Shown: positions 8,070 through 16,205 of the stretch, one piece after another
Numbering within the stretch: the first letter of the stretch is position 1
How the letters are laid out: the number at the start of each line of letters is the position of its first letter
DNA from: Streptomyces sp. CBMA29
Lineage (GTDB): Bacteria; Actinomycetota; Actinomycetes; Streptomycetales; Streptomycetaceae
Direction of reading: 5' to 3'
NCBI RefSeq assembly: GCF_014596445.1
Contig: NZ_MECL01000126.1
Span: 17,341-81,340, forward strand
DNA: 64,000 nt
Notes under the pieces: generated by a model
Told to the model about the DNA's origin: nothing
Databases searched by the model: none
Seen by the model: the letters and a program-made list of their open reading frames with translations, nothing else
Position numbers and translations under genes: made by a program

Positions 8070-8416
8070 CCGAAGAAACCGACGCACCCGATCTGGCGGC
8101 GCTCCAGCGCCGCCTCGCCGCCTTCGCCGCGGCCCGGAACTGGCAGCCGTTCCACACGCCCAAGAACCTCGCCGCCGCGCTGAGCGTCGAGGCCGCGGAG
8201 CTCCTGGAGATCTTCCAGTGGCTCACCCCGGAACAGGCGGCGGAGGTGATGGCGGACGACGGGTCCGCCCACCGGGTCCGCGACGAGGTCGCGGACGTGC
8301 TGGCGTACCTGCTGCAATTCTGCGAAGTGCTCGGCATCGACGTGCTGGCCGCGCTCGCGGCGAAGATCGACCGCAACGAGCTGCGGTTCCCGCGGGCCGA
8401 TCCCTCGTCCGGGTGA
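8066..8416 (+). CDS. MazG-like nucleotide pyrophosphohydrolase
   Basis: A 116-residue all-alpha NTP pyrophosphohydrolase of the MazG/dCTPase group. The metal-binding pattern is visible as SVEAAELLEIFQW (ExxE) followed by VRDEVADVLAYLLQ (ExxD). It also has the FHTPKNLAAAL segment common in this group. Such enzymes hydrolyse (d)NTPs to monophosphate and pyrophosphate, cleaning non-canonical nucleotides from the pool. GTG at 8066 overlaps the upstream ATPase stop, implying coupled translation and a shared process. Substrate unknown. Confidence 0.85.
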   Translation: MTEETDAPDLAALQRRLAAFAAARNWQPFHTPKNLAAALSVEAAELLEIFQWLTPEQAAEVMADDGSAHRVRDEVADVLAYLLQFCEVLGIDVLAALAAKIDRNELRFPRADPSSG

Positions 8417-8421
8417 CGAGG

Positions 8422-8448
8422 TTTTCCACAGGCGCGGAGTTGTCCACA
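8422..8448 (+). promoter_or_regulatory. pair of DnaA-box-like sequences
   Basis: TTTTCCACA (8422-8430) and TTGTCCACA (8440-8448) are in the same orientation with starts 18 bp apart, between the MazG-like gene and the next CDS. TTGTCCACA is the preferred Streptomyces DnaA box. Two boxes are too few for an origin; they could titrate DnaA or regulate the downstream gene. Binding is inferred from sequence alone. Confidence 0.5.
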
Positions 8449-8538
8449 GATCTCCCGAGGGGCCTTTCCGTACCCGCGAAACTCTGTCACTCTGAGTAAC
8501 GGCGAAGGGATCGCCGCAGGACAGAGGGGGTGCGGGAC

Positions 8539-8943
8539 ATGGACGCAGCGCGACTGGTGGCCCAGGCGGAGCGAGTGATGAGCCGATCGCCGCAGCCGGA
8601 CGACGTCATCGCGGAGGCGTGGCAGGCGTTCGAGCTGACCGAGGCCGTGGGGCGGCTGCTCACCGCCGATCACGAGCGGCCGGTGGTCCGCGCCGGGCCG
8701 GGACCGGTGGTGGGCGCGTCAGGCGGCGACCCGCCGCGGGCCGCACGGCTGACCGGGGTGCGCGACCCGCACGGCACGCTGCGGGCCCTGCGCACGCTGC
8801 TCGGCGCGATCGGCCTGTCCCTGGTCGCCATCACCTGCACCGCGGAGGACGAGGCGGCGTACTGGAACTGCATCGAAGCGCTGGACGCGGTGGACGAGGC
8901 CAAGGACCGCGTGCGCGCGCTGACCCGGGAGGCGGACCGTTGA
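8539..8943 (+). CDS. small conserved Streptomyces protein (DUF6099-like)
   Basis: A 134-residue soluble protein. The N-terminal helix region contains DAARLVAQAERVMSRSPQ, then a Pro/Gly-rich middle, then a helical C-terminal half ending ALDAVDEAKDRVRALTREADR minus its last residues. ATG at 8539 has GAGGGGG eight bases upstream; the GTG at 8530 lies inside that purine run and is rejected. It resembles small Streptomyces proteins I recall under DUF6099, but that name is from memory. No enzymatic or DNA-binding motif is visible. Confidence 0.65.
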   Translation: MDAARLVAQAERVMSRSPQPDDVIAEAWQAFELTEAVGRLLTADHERPVVRAGPGPVVGASGGDPPRAARLTGVRDPHGTLRALRTLLGAIGLSLVAITCTAEDEAAYWNCIEALDAVDEAKDRVRALTREADR

Positions 8944-8970
8944 CGGAGATCGCCGTGATGGGGGCAGGAT
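8940..8970 (+). promoter_or_regulatory. candidate leaderless promoter of the LLM gene
   Basis: TTGACG (8940-8945) and CAGGAT (8965-8970) form a -35/-10-like pair with a 19-bp spacer. The -10 element ends exactly six bases before the ATG at 8977, so transcription would start at or very near the start codon. The GGAGGA between them abuts the ATG and is too close to be a normal ribosome-binding site. Confidence 0.45.
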
Positions 8971-8976
8971 GGAGGA

Positions 8977-9900
8977 ATGGATCTGCGAATCTTCACCGAG
9001 CCCCAGCAAGGTGCCGAGTACGACACCCTGCTCACCGTCGCCAAGGCGACCGAAGACCTGGAATTCGACGCCTTCTTCCGCTCCGACCATTACCTGAAGA
9101 TGGGCGACGGGACCGGACTGCCGGGACCCACGGACGCGTGGATCACCCTGGCCGGACTCGCCCGCGAGACCAGCCGGATCAGGCTCGGCACCCTGATGAC
9201 GGCCGGCACCTTCCGGCTCCCCGGTGTGCTGGCGATCCAGGTCGCCCAGGTGGACCGGATGTCGGGCGGACGGGTCGAGTTCGGCCTCGGCGCGGGCTGG
9301 TTCGAGGAGGAGCACACGGCGTACGGCATCCCCTTCCCGAAGGAGAAGTTCGCCCGCCTTGAAGAGCAACTGGCCATCGTCACCGGCCTGTGGGAGACCC
9401 CGGTCGGCAAGACCTTCGACTACGACGGGACGTTCTACCAGCTCAAGGACTCGCCCGCGCTGCCCAAGCCGGCGCAGGCGAAGGTCCCGGTGCTGATCGG
9501 CGGCATGGGCGCCAAGCGGACACCGGAACTGGCGGCGCGGTACGCGACCGAGTTCAACATCCCGTTCGCCTCGGTCGAGGACAGCGGGCTCCAGATCGGC
9601 CGGGTGCGCGCGGCGGCGGAGGCGGCCGGGCGCGGCCCCGACGACCTGGTGTACTCCAACGCCCTGGTGGCCTGTGTCGGCAAGGACGACGCCGAGGTGG
9701 CCCGCCGGGCCGCCGCGATCGGCCGGGAGGTGGACGAGCTGAAGGCGAACGGGCTGGCGGGCACGCCCGCCGAGGTCGTCGACCGGATCGGGCAGTATGC
9801 GGAACAGGGCTCCACCCGCTTCTACTTCCAGATTCTCGACCTCTCCGACCTCGACCACCTGGAGCTGATCTCGTCCCGGGTCAGGACCCAGGTGGGCTGA
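8977..9900 (+). CDS. LLM-class F420-dependent oxidoreductase
   Basis: A 307-residue luciferase-like monooxygenase-family TIM barrel, of the single-component type that usually uses F420 in actinobacteria. Typical segments are FDAFFRSDHYL near residue 30, TSRIRLGTLMTAGTFRLPG, VDRMSGGRVEFGLGAGWFEEE near residues 90-110, and VLIGGMGAKRTPELAARYA. GLGAGW with the following acidic residues is characteristic of the cofactor site. ATG at 8977 matches the usual family start MDLRIFTE. The substrate cannot be deduced. mmuM starts seven bases after its stop, so the two probably share a transcript. Confidence 0.88.
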   Translation: MDLRIFTEPQQGAEYDTLLTVAKATEDLEFDAFFRSDHYLKMGDGTGLPGPTDAWITLAGLARETSRIRLGTLMTAGTFRLPGVLAIQVAQVDRMSGGRVEFGLGAGWFEEEHTAYGIPFPKEKFARLEEQLAIVTGLWETPVGKTFDYDGTFYQLKDSPALPKPAQAKVPVLIGGMGAKRTPELAARYATEFNIPFASVEDSGLQIGRVRAAAEAAGRGPDDLVYSNALVACVGKDDAEVARRAAAIGREVDELKANGLAGTPAEVVDRIGQYAEQGSTRFYFQILDLSDLDHLELISSRVRTQVG

Positions 9901-9907
9901 GGCCGCG

Positions 9908-10816
9908 ATGCCCACGACCCCGCCCGCACCGCTCTTCCCGGCCGCCGCCGAGAGGGCACTGGTCCTGGACGGCGGGCTGTCCAACCAACTCGCCGACCAG
10001 GGCTGCGACCTGTCGGACCCGCTCTGGTCCGCCCGGCTGCTCGCCGACGCCCCGGAGCAGATCGAGGCCGCGCACACCGCCTATATGCGGGCGGGAGCCC
10101 GGGTGCTGATCACCTCCAGCTACCAGGCCACCTACGAGGGGTTCGCCCGGCGCGGTATCGGGCGGACCGAGGCTTCCGCGCTGCTGACCCGCAGCGTGGA
10201 GCTGGCCCGGCGGGCGGGCGCGGACCGGACCGACGTGCGGGTGGCGGCGTCGGTCGGGCCGTACGGGGCGATGCTCGCGGACGGCAGCGAGTACCGCGGG
10301 CGGTACGGGCTGAGCGTGCGGGAGCTGGAGCGCTTCCACCGGCCGCGGATCGAGACCCTGGCGGCGGCCGGTCCCGACGTCCTGGCCCTGGAGACGGTGC
10401 CGGACACGGACGAGGCCGAGGCCATGCTGCGGGCGGCCGAGGGGACCGGCGTGCCGGTCTGGCTCTCCTACACCGTCTTCGGCGACCGTACCCGGGCCGG
10501 GCAGCCCCTGGCGGACGCCTTCGCGGTGGCCGCGGGCCGCGACGAGGTGATCGCGGTGGGCGTCAACTGCTGCGCACCCGCCGACGCGGACCACGCGGTG
10601 GTGGTGGCGGCGACGGTCACCGGCAAACCCGTCGTCGTCTACCCCAACAGCGGTGAGCGCTGGGACGCCGACCACCGCCGCTGGGACGGAGCCACCACCT
10701 TCTCCCCAGCCCGCGTCGCCGCCTGGCACCAGTCGGGCGCCCGCCTGATCGGCGGCTGCTGCCGAGTGGGTCCGTCCCGGATCAGCGCCCTGTCGAAGGT
10801 GCTGCGCGGGGACTAG
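9908..10816 (+). CDS. mmuM: homocysteine S-methyltransferase
   Basis: A 302-residue homocysteine methyltransferase of the YagD/MmuM type, which moves a methyl group from S-methylmethionine (or S-adenosylmethionine) to homocysteine to form methionine. The three zinc-ligand cysteines sit in VGVNCC (near residue 219) and IGGCCR (near residue 283). The N-terminal VLDGGLSNQLADQG matches the family's DGG(L/M) start of the barrel, and ITSSYQATYEGF follows. It begins seven bases after the LLM gene. A MITE-like palindromic element starts right at its stop codon and may act as its terminator. Confidence 0.92.
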   Translation: MPTTPPAPLFPAAAERALVLDGGLSNQLADQGCDLSDPLWSARLLADAPEQIEAAHTAYMRAGARVLITSSYQATYEGFARRGIGRTEASALLTRSVELARRAGADRTDVRVAASVGPYGAMLADGSEYRGRYGLSVRELERFHRPRIETLAAAGPDVLALETVPDTDEAEAMLRAAEGTGVPVWLSYTVFGDRTRAGQPLADAFAVAAGRDEVIAVGVNCCAPADADHAVVVAATVTGKPVVVYPNSGERWDADHRRWDGATTFSPARVAAWHQSGARLIGGCCRVGPSRISALSKVLRGD

Positions 10817-10999
10817 GGCGTGTCCGCAAGGTCTCTCCCCCAGACTCCGTCCGGGAGGTGCCCCCACCGCCCGGAGGGCGGGGCTGGCGGTGTCTGGTGC
10901 GTGCGATCGGCAATGGCGGTGGGGGCACCCCCGGACGGAGTCTGGGGGAGTGCGTGCCAGGCGCCGCCGGCCAGACGAGACTTTGCGGACACGCCCTAG
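10813..10999. mobile_element. MITE-like element with 22-bp terminal inverted repeats
   Basis: A 187-bp non-coding element. The ends are inverted repeats of 22 bp with one mismatch (10813-10834 and 10978-10999), beginning CTAGGGCGTGTCCGCAA. Internal arms (about 10834-10868 and 10913-10950) also pair, so a transcript would fold into a long hairpin. The palindromic CTAG at both ends could be a target duplication. It starts inside the last bases of mmuM, whose stop TAG it supplies or overlaps, and ends 52 bp before hen1. No transposase is inside; it would need one in trans. I recall similar GGGCGTGTCCGCAAAGTC ends scattered in Streptomyces genomes. Confidence 0.75.
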
Positions 11000-11051
11000 G
11001 GCCGGGAAAAACCCCTGGTCGGGCTGCGGGCGGGAGGGAATACTCGGGGAG

Positions 11052-12584
11052 GTGTTCCTGACGATCTCCACCACCGGCACCGCGGCTGCCCCGGCTACTG
11101 ACCTGGGGTTTCTGCTGCATAAGCACCCGGAGAAGGCACAGACCTTCTCCACCTCCTACGGCAACGCGCACGTCTTCTATCCCGAGGCGTCGGTCGAGCG
11201 GACCACGGCCGCGCTGCTGTTGGAGATTGATCCGCCCGCACTGGCGCGCCGGGGGAAGGGCAAGGGCAAAGGCCGGGGCGGCGCGCCCGACGCCGCGCTC
11301 GCGCAGTATGTGAACGACCGGCCCTACGCGGCCTCGTCGCTGCTCGCGGTGGCGCTGCGTACCGTCTTCTCCAGTGCGCTGCGCGGCGAGTGCCGCACAA
11401 TGCCGGAGCGGGCGGCGGCGCCGCTGCCGCTGCGGATCGAGGTGCCGGTGCTGCCCGCCCGCGGCGGCCCCGCGCTGGTGGCCGCGCTGTTCGAGCCGCT
11501 GGGCTGGCGGGTCGAGGCCGAGCCGGTGGCGCTGGACACGGAGTTCCCCGAGTGGGGCGACTCGCGGTACGTACGGCTGGTGCTCGAAGGGGAACTGCGG
11601 CTGTCGGACGCGCTGCGGCAGGTCTATGTGCTGCTGCCGGTGCTCGACGACGCCAAGCACTACTGGGTGTCGGCGGACGAGGTGGACAAGCTGCTGCGGT
11701 TCGGCGAGGGGTGGCTGGAGGAGCACCCGGAGCAGAAACTGATCACCAGCCGCTATCTGTCACGGCGTTGGGCGCTGACCCGGCAGGCGATGGAGCGGCT
11801 TGAGCTGGCCCGGCTGGCGGAGGCCGACGACATCGAGGTCGAGGCCATCGACAACGCGGTCGAGGACACCGTCGGCCCGGACGGCGAGGAGGCGGAGGAG
11901 CGGCCGACGCCGCTGGCCGTTCAGCGGCGCGAGGCGATCCTCGGGGCGCTGCGCGACGCCGGGGCCACGCGCGTGCTCGACCTGGGCTGCGGGCAGGGCC
12001 AGTTGGTGGGCGCGCTGCTGAAGGACGTGCGGTACACGGAGATCGTCGGCGTCGACGTATCGGTGCGGGCGCTCGGCAGCGCGGCGCGGCGGCTGCGTCT
12101 GGACCGGTTGAGCGAACGGCAGGCGGCCCGGGTCACCCTGTTCCAGGGCTCGTTGGCGTACACCGACACGCGGCTCAAGGGCTACGACGCGGCCGTGCTC
12201 AGCGAGGTCGTCGAACACCTCGACCTGCCGCGGCTGCCCGCCCTGGAGTACGCGGTGTTCGGCTCCGCCCGGCCGCGGACCGTGGTCGTGACGACGCCGA
12301 ACGTCGAGTACAACGTGCGGTGGGAGACGCTGCCCGCGGGCCATGTCCGGCACGCCGACCACCGTTTCGAGTGGAGCCGCGAGGAGTTCCGCGACTGGGC
12401 GACGACGGTCGCCGCCCGGCACGGATACGACATCGCCTTCACCCCCGTCGGCCCCGACGACCCCGAGGTCGGCCCGCCCACCCAGATGGCGGTCTTCACG
12501 ATCACCGCGCCCGCGCCCGCGCCCACGACCGACACCCGTCACACGACCACGAACACGACTACCGGCAAGGAGGCGGCGGCATGA
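11052..12584 (+). CDS. hen1: 3'-terminal RNA ribose 2'-O-methyltransferase Hen1
   Basis: A 510-residue bacterial Hen1. It methylates the 2'-OH at the 3' end of a cleaved RNA so that the repaired junction resists renewed cutting. The N-terminal domain (1 to ~240, starting MFLTISTTG) is the part known to assist the Pnkp ligase. The C-terminal Rossmann methyltransferase has the SAM loop VLDLGCGQGQLVG near 306 and the metal-binding set SEVVEHLD near 382 (Glu, Glu, His) with a further His in HADHRFEWS near 433. GTG at 11052 gives the family-typical start, with GGAGGGA upstream (11033-11039). The stop overlaps the pnkp ATG (ATGA). The MITE ends 52 bp upstream and may influence expression. Confidence 0.93.
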   Translation: MFLTISTTGTAAAPATDLGFLLHKHPEKAQTFSTSYGNAHVFYPEASVERTTAALLLEIDPPALARRGKGKGKGRGGAPDAALAQYVNDRPYAASSLLAVALRTVFSSALRGECRTMPERAAAPLPLRIEVPVLPARGGPALVAALFEPLGWRVEAEPVALDTEFPEWGDSRYVRLVLEGELRLSDALRQVYVLLPVLDDAKHYWVSADEVDKLLRFGEGWLEEHPEQKLITSRYLSRRWALTRQAMERLELARLAEADDIEVEAIDNAVEDTVGPDGEEAEERPTPLAVQRREAILGALRDAGATRVLDLGCGQGQLVGALLKDVRYTEIVGVDVSVRALGSAARRLRLDRLSERQAARVTLFQGSLAYTDTRLKGYDAAVLSEVVEHLDLPRLPALEYAVFGSARPRTVVVTTPNVEYNVRWETLPAGHVRHADHRFEWSREEFRDWATTVAARHGYDIAFTPVGPDDPEVGPPTQMAVFTITAPAPAPTTDTRHTTTNTTTGKEAAA

Positions 12585-15124
12585 CCGCACCACGCACGCT
12601 GCCCGTCACCGACCTGTCCCTCGTCGTCCTGATCGGCGCCACCGGCTCCGGCAAGTCCACCTTCGCCGCACGGCACTTCAAGCCCACCGAGGTCATCTCC
12701 TCCGACTTCTGCCGCGGCCTGGTCAGCGACGACGACAACGACCAGAGCGCCAGCGCCGACGCCTTCGACGTCCTGCACTACATCGCGGGCAAGCGCCTCG
12801 CGGCGGGCCGCCGCACGGTCGTGGACGCCACGAACGTGCAGTCGGAGAGCCGGAAGCAGTTGATCAAGCTGGCCCGGGAGTACGACGTACTGCCGATCGC
12901 CGTCGTCCTCGACGTACCCGAGCAGGTCTGCGTCGCGCGCAACGCCGAGCGCCCCGACCGGGCCTCGCTGCCGCGCCACGTCGTGCAGCGGCACCAGCGC
13001 GAACTGCGCCGCTCGCTGCGGGGCCTGGAGCGCGAGGGCTTCCGCAAGGTGCACATCCTGCGGGGCACCGAGGAGATCGACTCCGCCGAGATCGTCACCG
13101 AGCGCCGCTACAACGACCTGACGCACCTCACAGGACCGTTCGACATCATCGGCGACATCCACGGATGCAGCTCGGAACTGGAGACGCTGCTGGCCGAGTT
13201 GGGCTACGTCGACGGCGCGCACCCCGAGGGGCGCACCGCCGTCTTCGTCGGCGACCTCGTCGACCGCGGCCCGGACAGCCCCGGTGTGCTGCGCCGCGTC
13301 ATGGGCATGGTCGAGGCGGGCACCGCGCTGTGCGTGCCCGGCAACCACGAGAACAAGCTCGGCCGCTACCTCAAGGGCCGCCAGGTGCAGCACACCCACG
13401 GACTGGCCGAGACCATCGAGCAGCTGGAGCGCGAGGACGCCCGGGACCCGGAGTTCCGCAAGCGGGTCGCGGCCTTCATCGACGGTCTGGTCAGCCACTA
13501 CGTGCTGGACGGCGGCAAGCTGGTGGTCTGCCACGCGGGTCTGCCGGAGAAGTACCACGGCCGCACCTCGGGCCGGGTCCGCTCGCACGTGCTGTACGGC
13601 GACACCACCGGCGAGACCGACGAGTTCGGCCTGCCCGTGCGCTACCCGTGGGCCGAGGACTACCGCGGGCGCGCCGCCGTCGTCTACGGCCACACCCCGG
13701 TCCCGAACACGTCCTGGATCAACAACACCATCTGCCTCGACACCGGGGCGGTCTTCGGCGGCAAGATGACCGCGCTGCGCTGGCCCGAGCGCGAGATCGT
13801 GGACGTACCGGCGGAGCGGGTCTGGTACGAGCCCGTCAAGCCGCTGGTCACGGAGGCGCCGGGTGGTTTCGACGGGCGCCCGCTGGATCTGGCGGACGTC
13901 ACCGGGCGGCGGGTCGTGGAGACCGGGCAGATGGGACGGCTCGCGGTCCGTGAGGAGAACGCGGCGGCGGCCCTTGAGGTGATGAGCCGCTTCGCCGTCG
14001 ACCCGCGCCTGCTCGCCTACCTGCCGCCGACGATGTCGCCCTGCGCGACCTCGCGGCAGGAGGGCTGGCTGGAGCACCCGGCGGACGCCTTCGCCGACTA
14101 CCGCGAGAGCGGTGTCGCCCAGGTCATCTGCGAGGAGAAGCACATGGGCTCCCGCGCGGTGGTCCTGGTCTGCCGCGACGAGGCCGCCGCGCGGACGCAC
14201 TTCGACACGGCCGACGGCTCGACCGGCGCGGTGCACACCCGTACCGGGCGGCCGTTCTTCGACGACGGGGCCGTCACCGAGGAGGTGCTGGCCCGGCTGC
14301 GCGCGGCCGTCACGGCGGCCGGACTGTGGGACGAGCTGTCCACGGACTGGCTGCTGCTCGACGCCGAGCTGCTGCCCTGGTCGCTGAAGGCGTCCGGCCT
14401 GCTGCGCAAGCAGTACGCGGCCGTCGGCGCCGCGGGAGGCGCGGTCTTCCCCGCCGCCCTGAGCGCGCTCGAAGCCGCGGCGGCGCGCGGCACCGACGTC
14501 GCGGACCTGCTGGGCAGACAGCGTGAACGGGCGTCGGACGCGGCGGCGTTCACCGATGCCTACCGCCGGTACTGCTGGACCACCGACGGGCTCGACGGCG
14601 TACGGCTGGCGCCGTTCCAGCTCCTCGCCGTCCAGGGCCGCAGCCTCGCCGCGCTCCCGCACGACGAGCAGTTGGCGCTCATCGACCGGCTGGTCGAGGC
14701 CGACCCCACCGGGCTCCTCGGAACCACCGGGCGGCTGCTGGTCGACACCACGGACGAGGAGTCGGTCGCCGCCGGAGTGCGCTGGTGGCTCGAACTGACC
14801 GGCGCGGGCGGCGAAGGCATGGTCGTCAAGCCGCTCGCCGCGCTGGTCCGCACCGAGAAGGGGCGGCTGGTGCAGCCGGGCATCAAGTGCCGCGGCCGGG
14901 AGTATCTGCGGATCATCTACGGTCCCGAGTACACCCGTCCGGAGCACCTGGAGCGGCTGCGGTCCCGTTTCCTCGGCCACAAGCGCTCGCTCGCCCTGCG
15001 CGAGTACGCGCTCGGCCTGGAGGCGCTGGACCGGCTGGCGGCCGGCGAACCGCTCTGGCGCGTCCACGAGGCGGTCTTCGCCGTACTGGCCCTGGAGTCG
15101 GAGCCGGTCGACCCCCGGCTGTGA
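12581..15124 (+). CDS. pnkp: polynucleotide kinase-phosphatase/ligase Pnkp
   Basis: An 847-residue three-domain RNA-repair enzyme. The 5'-OH polynucleotide kinase carries P-loop GATGSGKST at residues 19-27. The metallophosphoesterase has GDIHG near 190, GDLVDRG near 223 and GNHEN near 254, and removes 2',3'-cyclic phosphate. The C-terminal adenylyltransferase carries nucleotidyl-transferase motif I (EEKHMGSRAV, Lys near 519) and a late GMVVKP motif. It heals and seals broken RNA with Hen1. ATG at 12581 has AAGGAGG seven bases upstream and overlaps the hen1 stop. Size and domain order match the clostridial prototype. The in vivo RNA target is unknown; tRNAs cut by ribotoxins are the usual proposal. 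Confidence 0.94.
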   Translation: MTAPRTLPVTDLSLVVLIGATGSGKSTFAARHFKPTEVISSDFCRGLVSDDDNDQSASADAFDVLHYIAGKRLAAGRRTVVDATNVQSESRKQLIKLAREYDVLPIAVVLDVPEQVCVARNAERPDRASLPRHVVQRHQRELRRSLRGLEREGFRKVHILRGTEEIDSAEIVTERRYNDLTHLTGPFDIIGDIHGCSSELETLLAELGYVDGAHPEGRTAVFVGDLVDRGPDSPGVLRRVMGMVEAGTALCVPGNHENKLGRYLKGRQVQHTHGLAETIEQLEREDARDPEFRKRVAAFIDGLVSHYVLDGGKLVVCHAGLPEKYHGRTSGRVRSHVLYGDTTGETDEFGLPVRYPWAEDYRGRAAVVYGHTPVPNTSWINNTICLDTGAVFGGKMTALRWPEREIVDVPAERVWYEPVKPLVTEAPGGFDGRPLDLADVTGRRVVETGQMGRLAVREENAAAALEVMSRFAVDPRLLAYLPPTMSPCATSRQEGWLEHPADAFADYRESGVAQVICEEKHMGSRAVVLVCRDEAAARTHFDTADGSTGAVHTRTGRPFFDDGAVTEEVLARLRAAVTAAGLWDELSTDWLLLDAELLPWSLKASGLLRKQYAAVGAAGGAVFPAALSALEAAAARGTDVADLLGRQRERASDAAAFTDAYRRYCWTTDGLDGVRLAPFQLLAVQGRSLAALPHDEQLALIDRLVEADPTGLLGTTGRLLVDTTDEESVAAGVRWWLELTGAGGEGMVVKPLAALVRTEKGRLVQPGIKCRGREYLRIIYGPEYTRPEHLERLRSRFLGHKRSLALREYALGLEALDRLAAGEPLWRVHEAVFAVLALESEPVDPRL

Positions 15125-15190
15125 CGCCGTAGGTTATGCCCGTCATACGGCCGGGCCGCCCACACCCCTCCGGTGGGCGGTCCGACCGGG

Positions 15191-15305
15191 CTCGATCCCC
15201 GTGCGCCGAACCGCTCGATCCCCGTGCGCCGAACCGCTCGATCCCCGTGCGCCGAACCGCTCGATCTCCGTGCGCCGAACCGCTCGATCTCCGTGCGCCG
15301 AACCG
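15191..15305. repeat. five tandem copies of a 23-bp unit
   Basis: Five head-to-tail copies of CTCGATCCCCGTGCGCCGAACCG start at 15191, 15214, 15237, 15260 and 15283. The last two share one C-to-T change, so the array grew by duplication. The unit is not a multiple of three. It fills the convergent gap between pnkp and the NAD-kinase-like gene, ending four bases before the latter's stop. There are no spacers, so it is not CRISPR. Function unknown; the rest of the gap (15125-15190) shows nothing clear. Confidence 0.95.
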
Positions 15306-15308
15306 GTT

Positions 15309-16205
15309 CTACCCCAGCAGCCGCAGCGCCGTCGCCGACCGGCCGAGGCGTACGGTCTGACCCCAGGTCAGCTCCAGCGCGTCGGACTCCATGCCGTCGC
15401 CGAAGGCGACCAGACGGTCGGACTCGACGGTCAGCCGGAGCCGGTCGGCCGCGGCCAGCACGCCCGCGACCTGCGAAGTGCCGGTCGCGGGGGAGGGCCA
15501 TGCCTCACGGACGAACCACAGCAGCCGCGGCTGCGTGGGACCCGGCAGCGCCAGGCCGCTGCCGCGTTCCTGCCACAGCGACCTCAGCCAGCCCGTGGCA
15601 CCCGTGCCTGTACCCACCAGAACGCCCGATGACGCCTGGGCTTCCGCGGGTGCGGCATCGTCGTCGGGACCGAGCCGGTAGCGGGCGGTCTGGTGTCCCG
15701 GCGGCCCGAGGTAGATCTCGTTGAGCGCCAGCAGCCGCTGTGTGTCGTCGGCGACGGCCTCCACCATGGTCAGTTCGTCGGCCCGGCCGCCGCGCGCGGC
15801 GGAGTCGAGCAGCTTGCCCGCGTCGCCCGCCCGGTGCCGTACGAGCACGCCCGGATTACGGCCGGGGTCGGTGTCGATCCCCACCACCGGCTGCCCCGCC
15901 AGGTACTTGGCGGCATTGGCGACCAGTCCGTCCTGGCCGATCACCACGACCACGTCCTCCGGCGCGAAGAGGAAACGGTCCAGATCGGCCCGCTCCACCC
16001 GGGCCTGCCGCCACTGCAACGGCACCGCCGCGGCCACCTCGGCGAGCGCGGCCCGCCCGCGCTGATGCCGTTCCCGCACCTCCTGGATGCTCCGGCCGCG
16101 CGAGGAGAGGAAGAACGCCGCCTGGCCGTGGGTGCCGTGCCGGGCCAGCAACTCCTCGTACTCGCTGACCCGGTGCACCAGCACCGCGCGCGGGGCGAGG
16201 CTCAC
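15309..16205 (-). CDS. NAD-kinase-like protein
   Basis: A 298-residue protein related to ATP-NAD kinases and diacylglycerol-kinase-like folds. The nucleotide motif normally GGDG reads VVIGQDGLVAN near residue 100, and a Gly/Thr loop GVLVGTGTGATGW near residue 206 matches the family's second conserved region. The first Gly of GGDG is replaced by Gln, so catalysis on NAD is uncertain. GTG at 16205 overlaps the stop of the SPFH gene (GTGA), so it is the second gene of a two-gene operon. It could phosphorylate a nucleotide or sugar at the membrane site organised by the SPFH protein; that link is inference. Confidence 0.65.
   Translation of the reverse strand: MSLAPRAVLVHRVSEYEELLARHGTHGQAAFFLSSRGRSIQEVRERHQRGRAALAEVAAAVPLQWRQARVERADLDRFLFAPEDVVVVIGQDGLVANAAKYLAGQPVVGIDTDPGRNPGVLVRHRAGDAGKLLDSAARGGRADELTMVEAVADDTQRLLALNEIYLGPPGHQTARYRLGPDDDAAPAEAQASSGVLVGTGTGATGWLRSLWQERGSGLALPGPTQPRLLWFVREAWPSPATGTSQVAGVLAAADRLRLTVESDRLVAFGDGMESDALELTWGQTVRLGRSATALRLLG

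Noticed and set aside
8422..8448. Chromosomal replication origin
   Set aside because: Only two DnaA boxes and no dnaA/dnaN context; Streptomyces oriC has many boxes.
10890..11051. N-terminal extension of Hen1
   Set aside because: The in-frame upstream sequence is translated MITE; the family starts at MFLTISTTG.
12539..15067. 842-codon minus-strand frame opposite pnkp
   Set aside because: It is antisense to a gene with full domain motifs; the long frame results from GC3 bias.
15191..15305. CRISPR array
   Set aside because: The 23-bp units are directly tandem with no spacers and no cas genes nearby.
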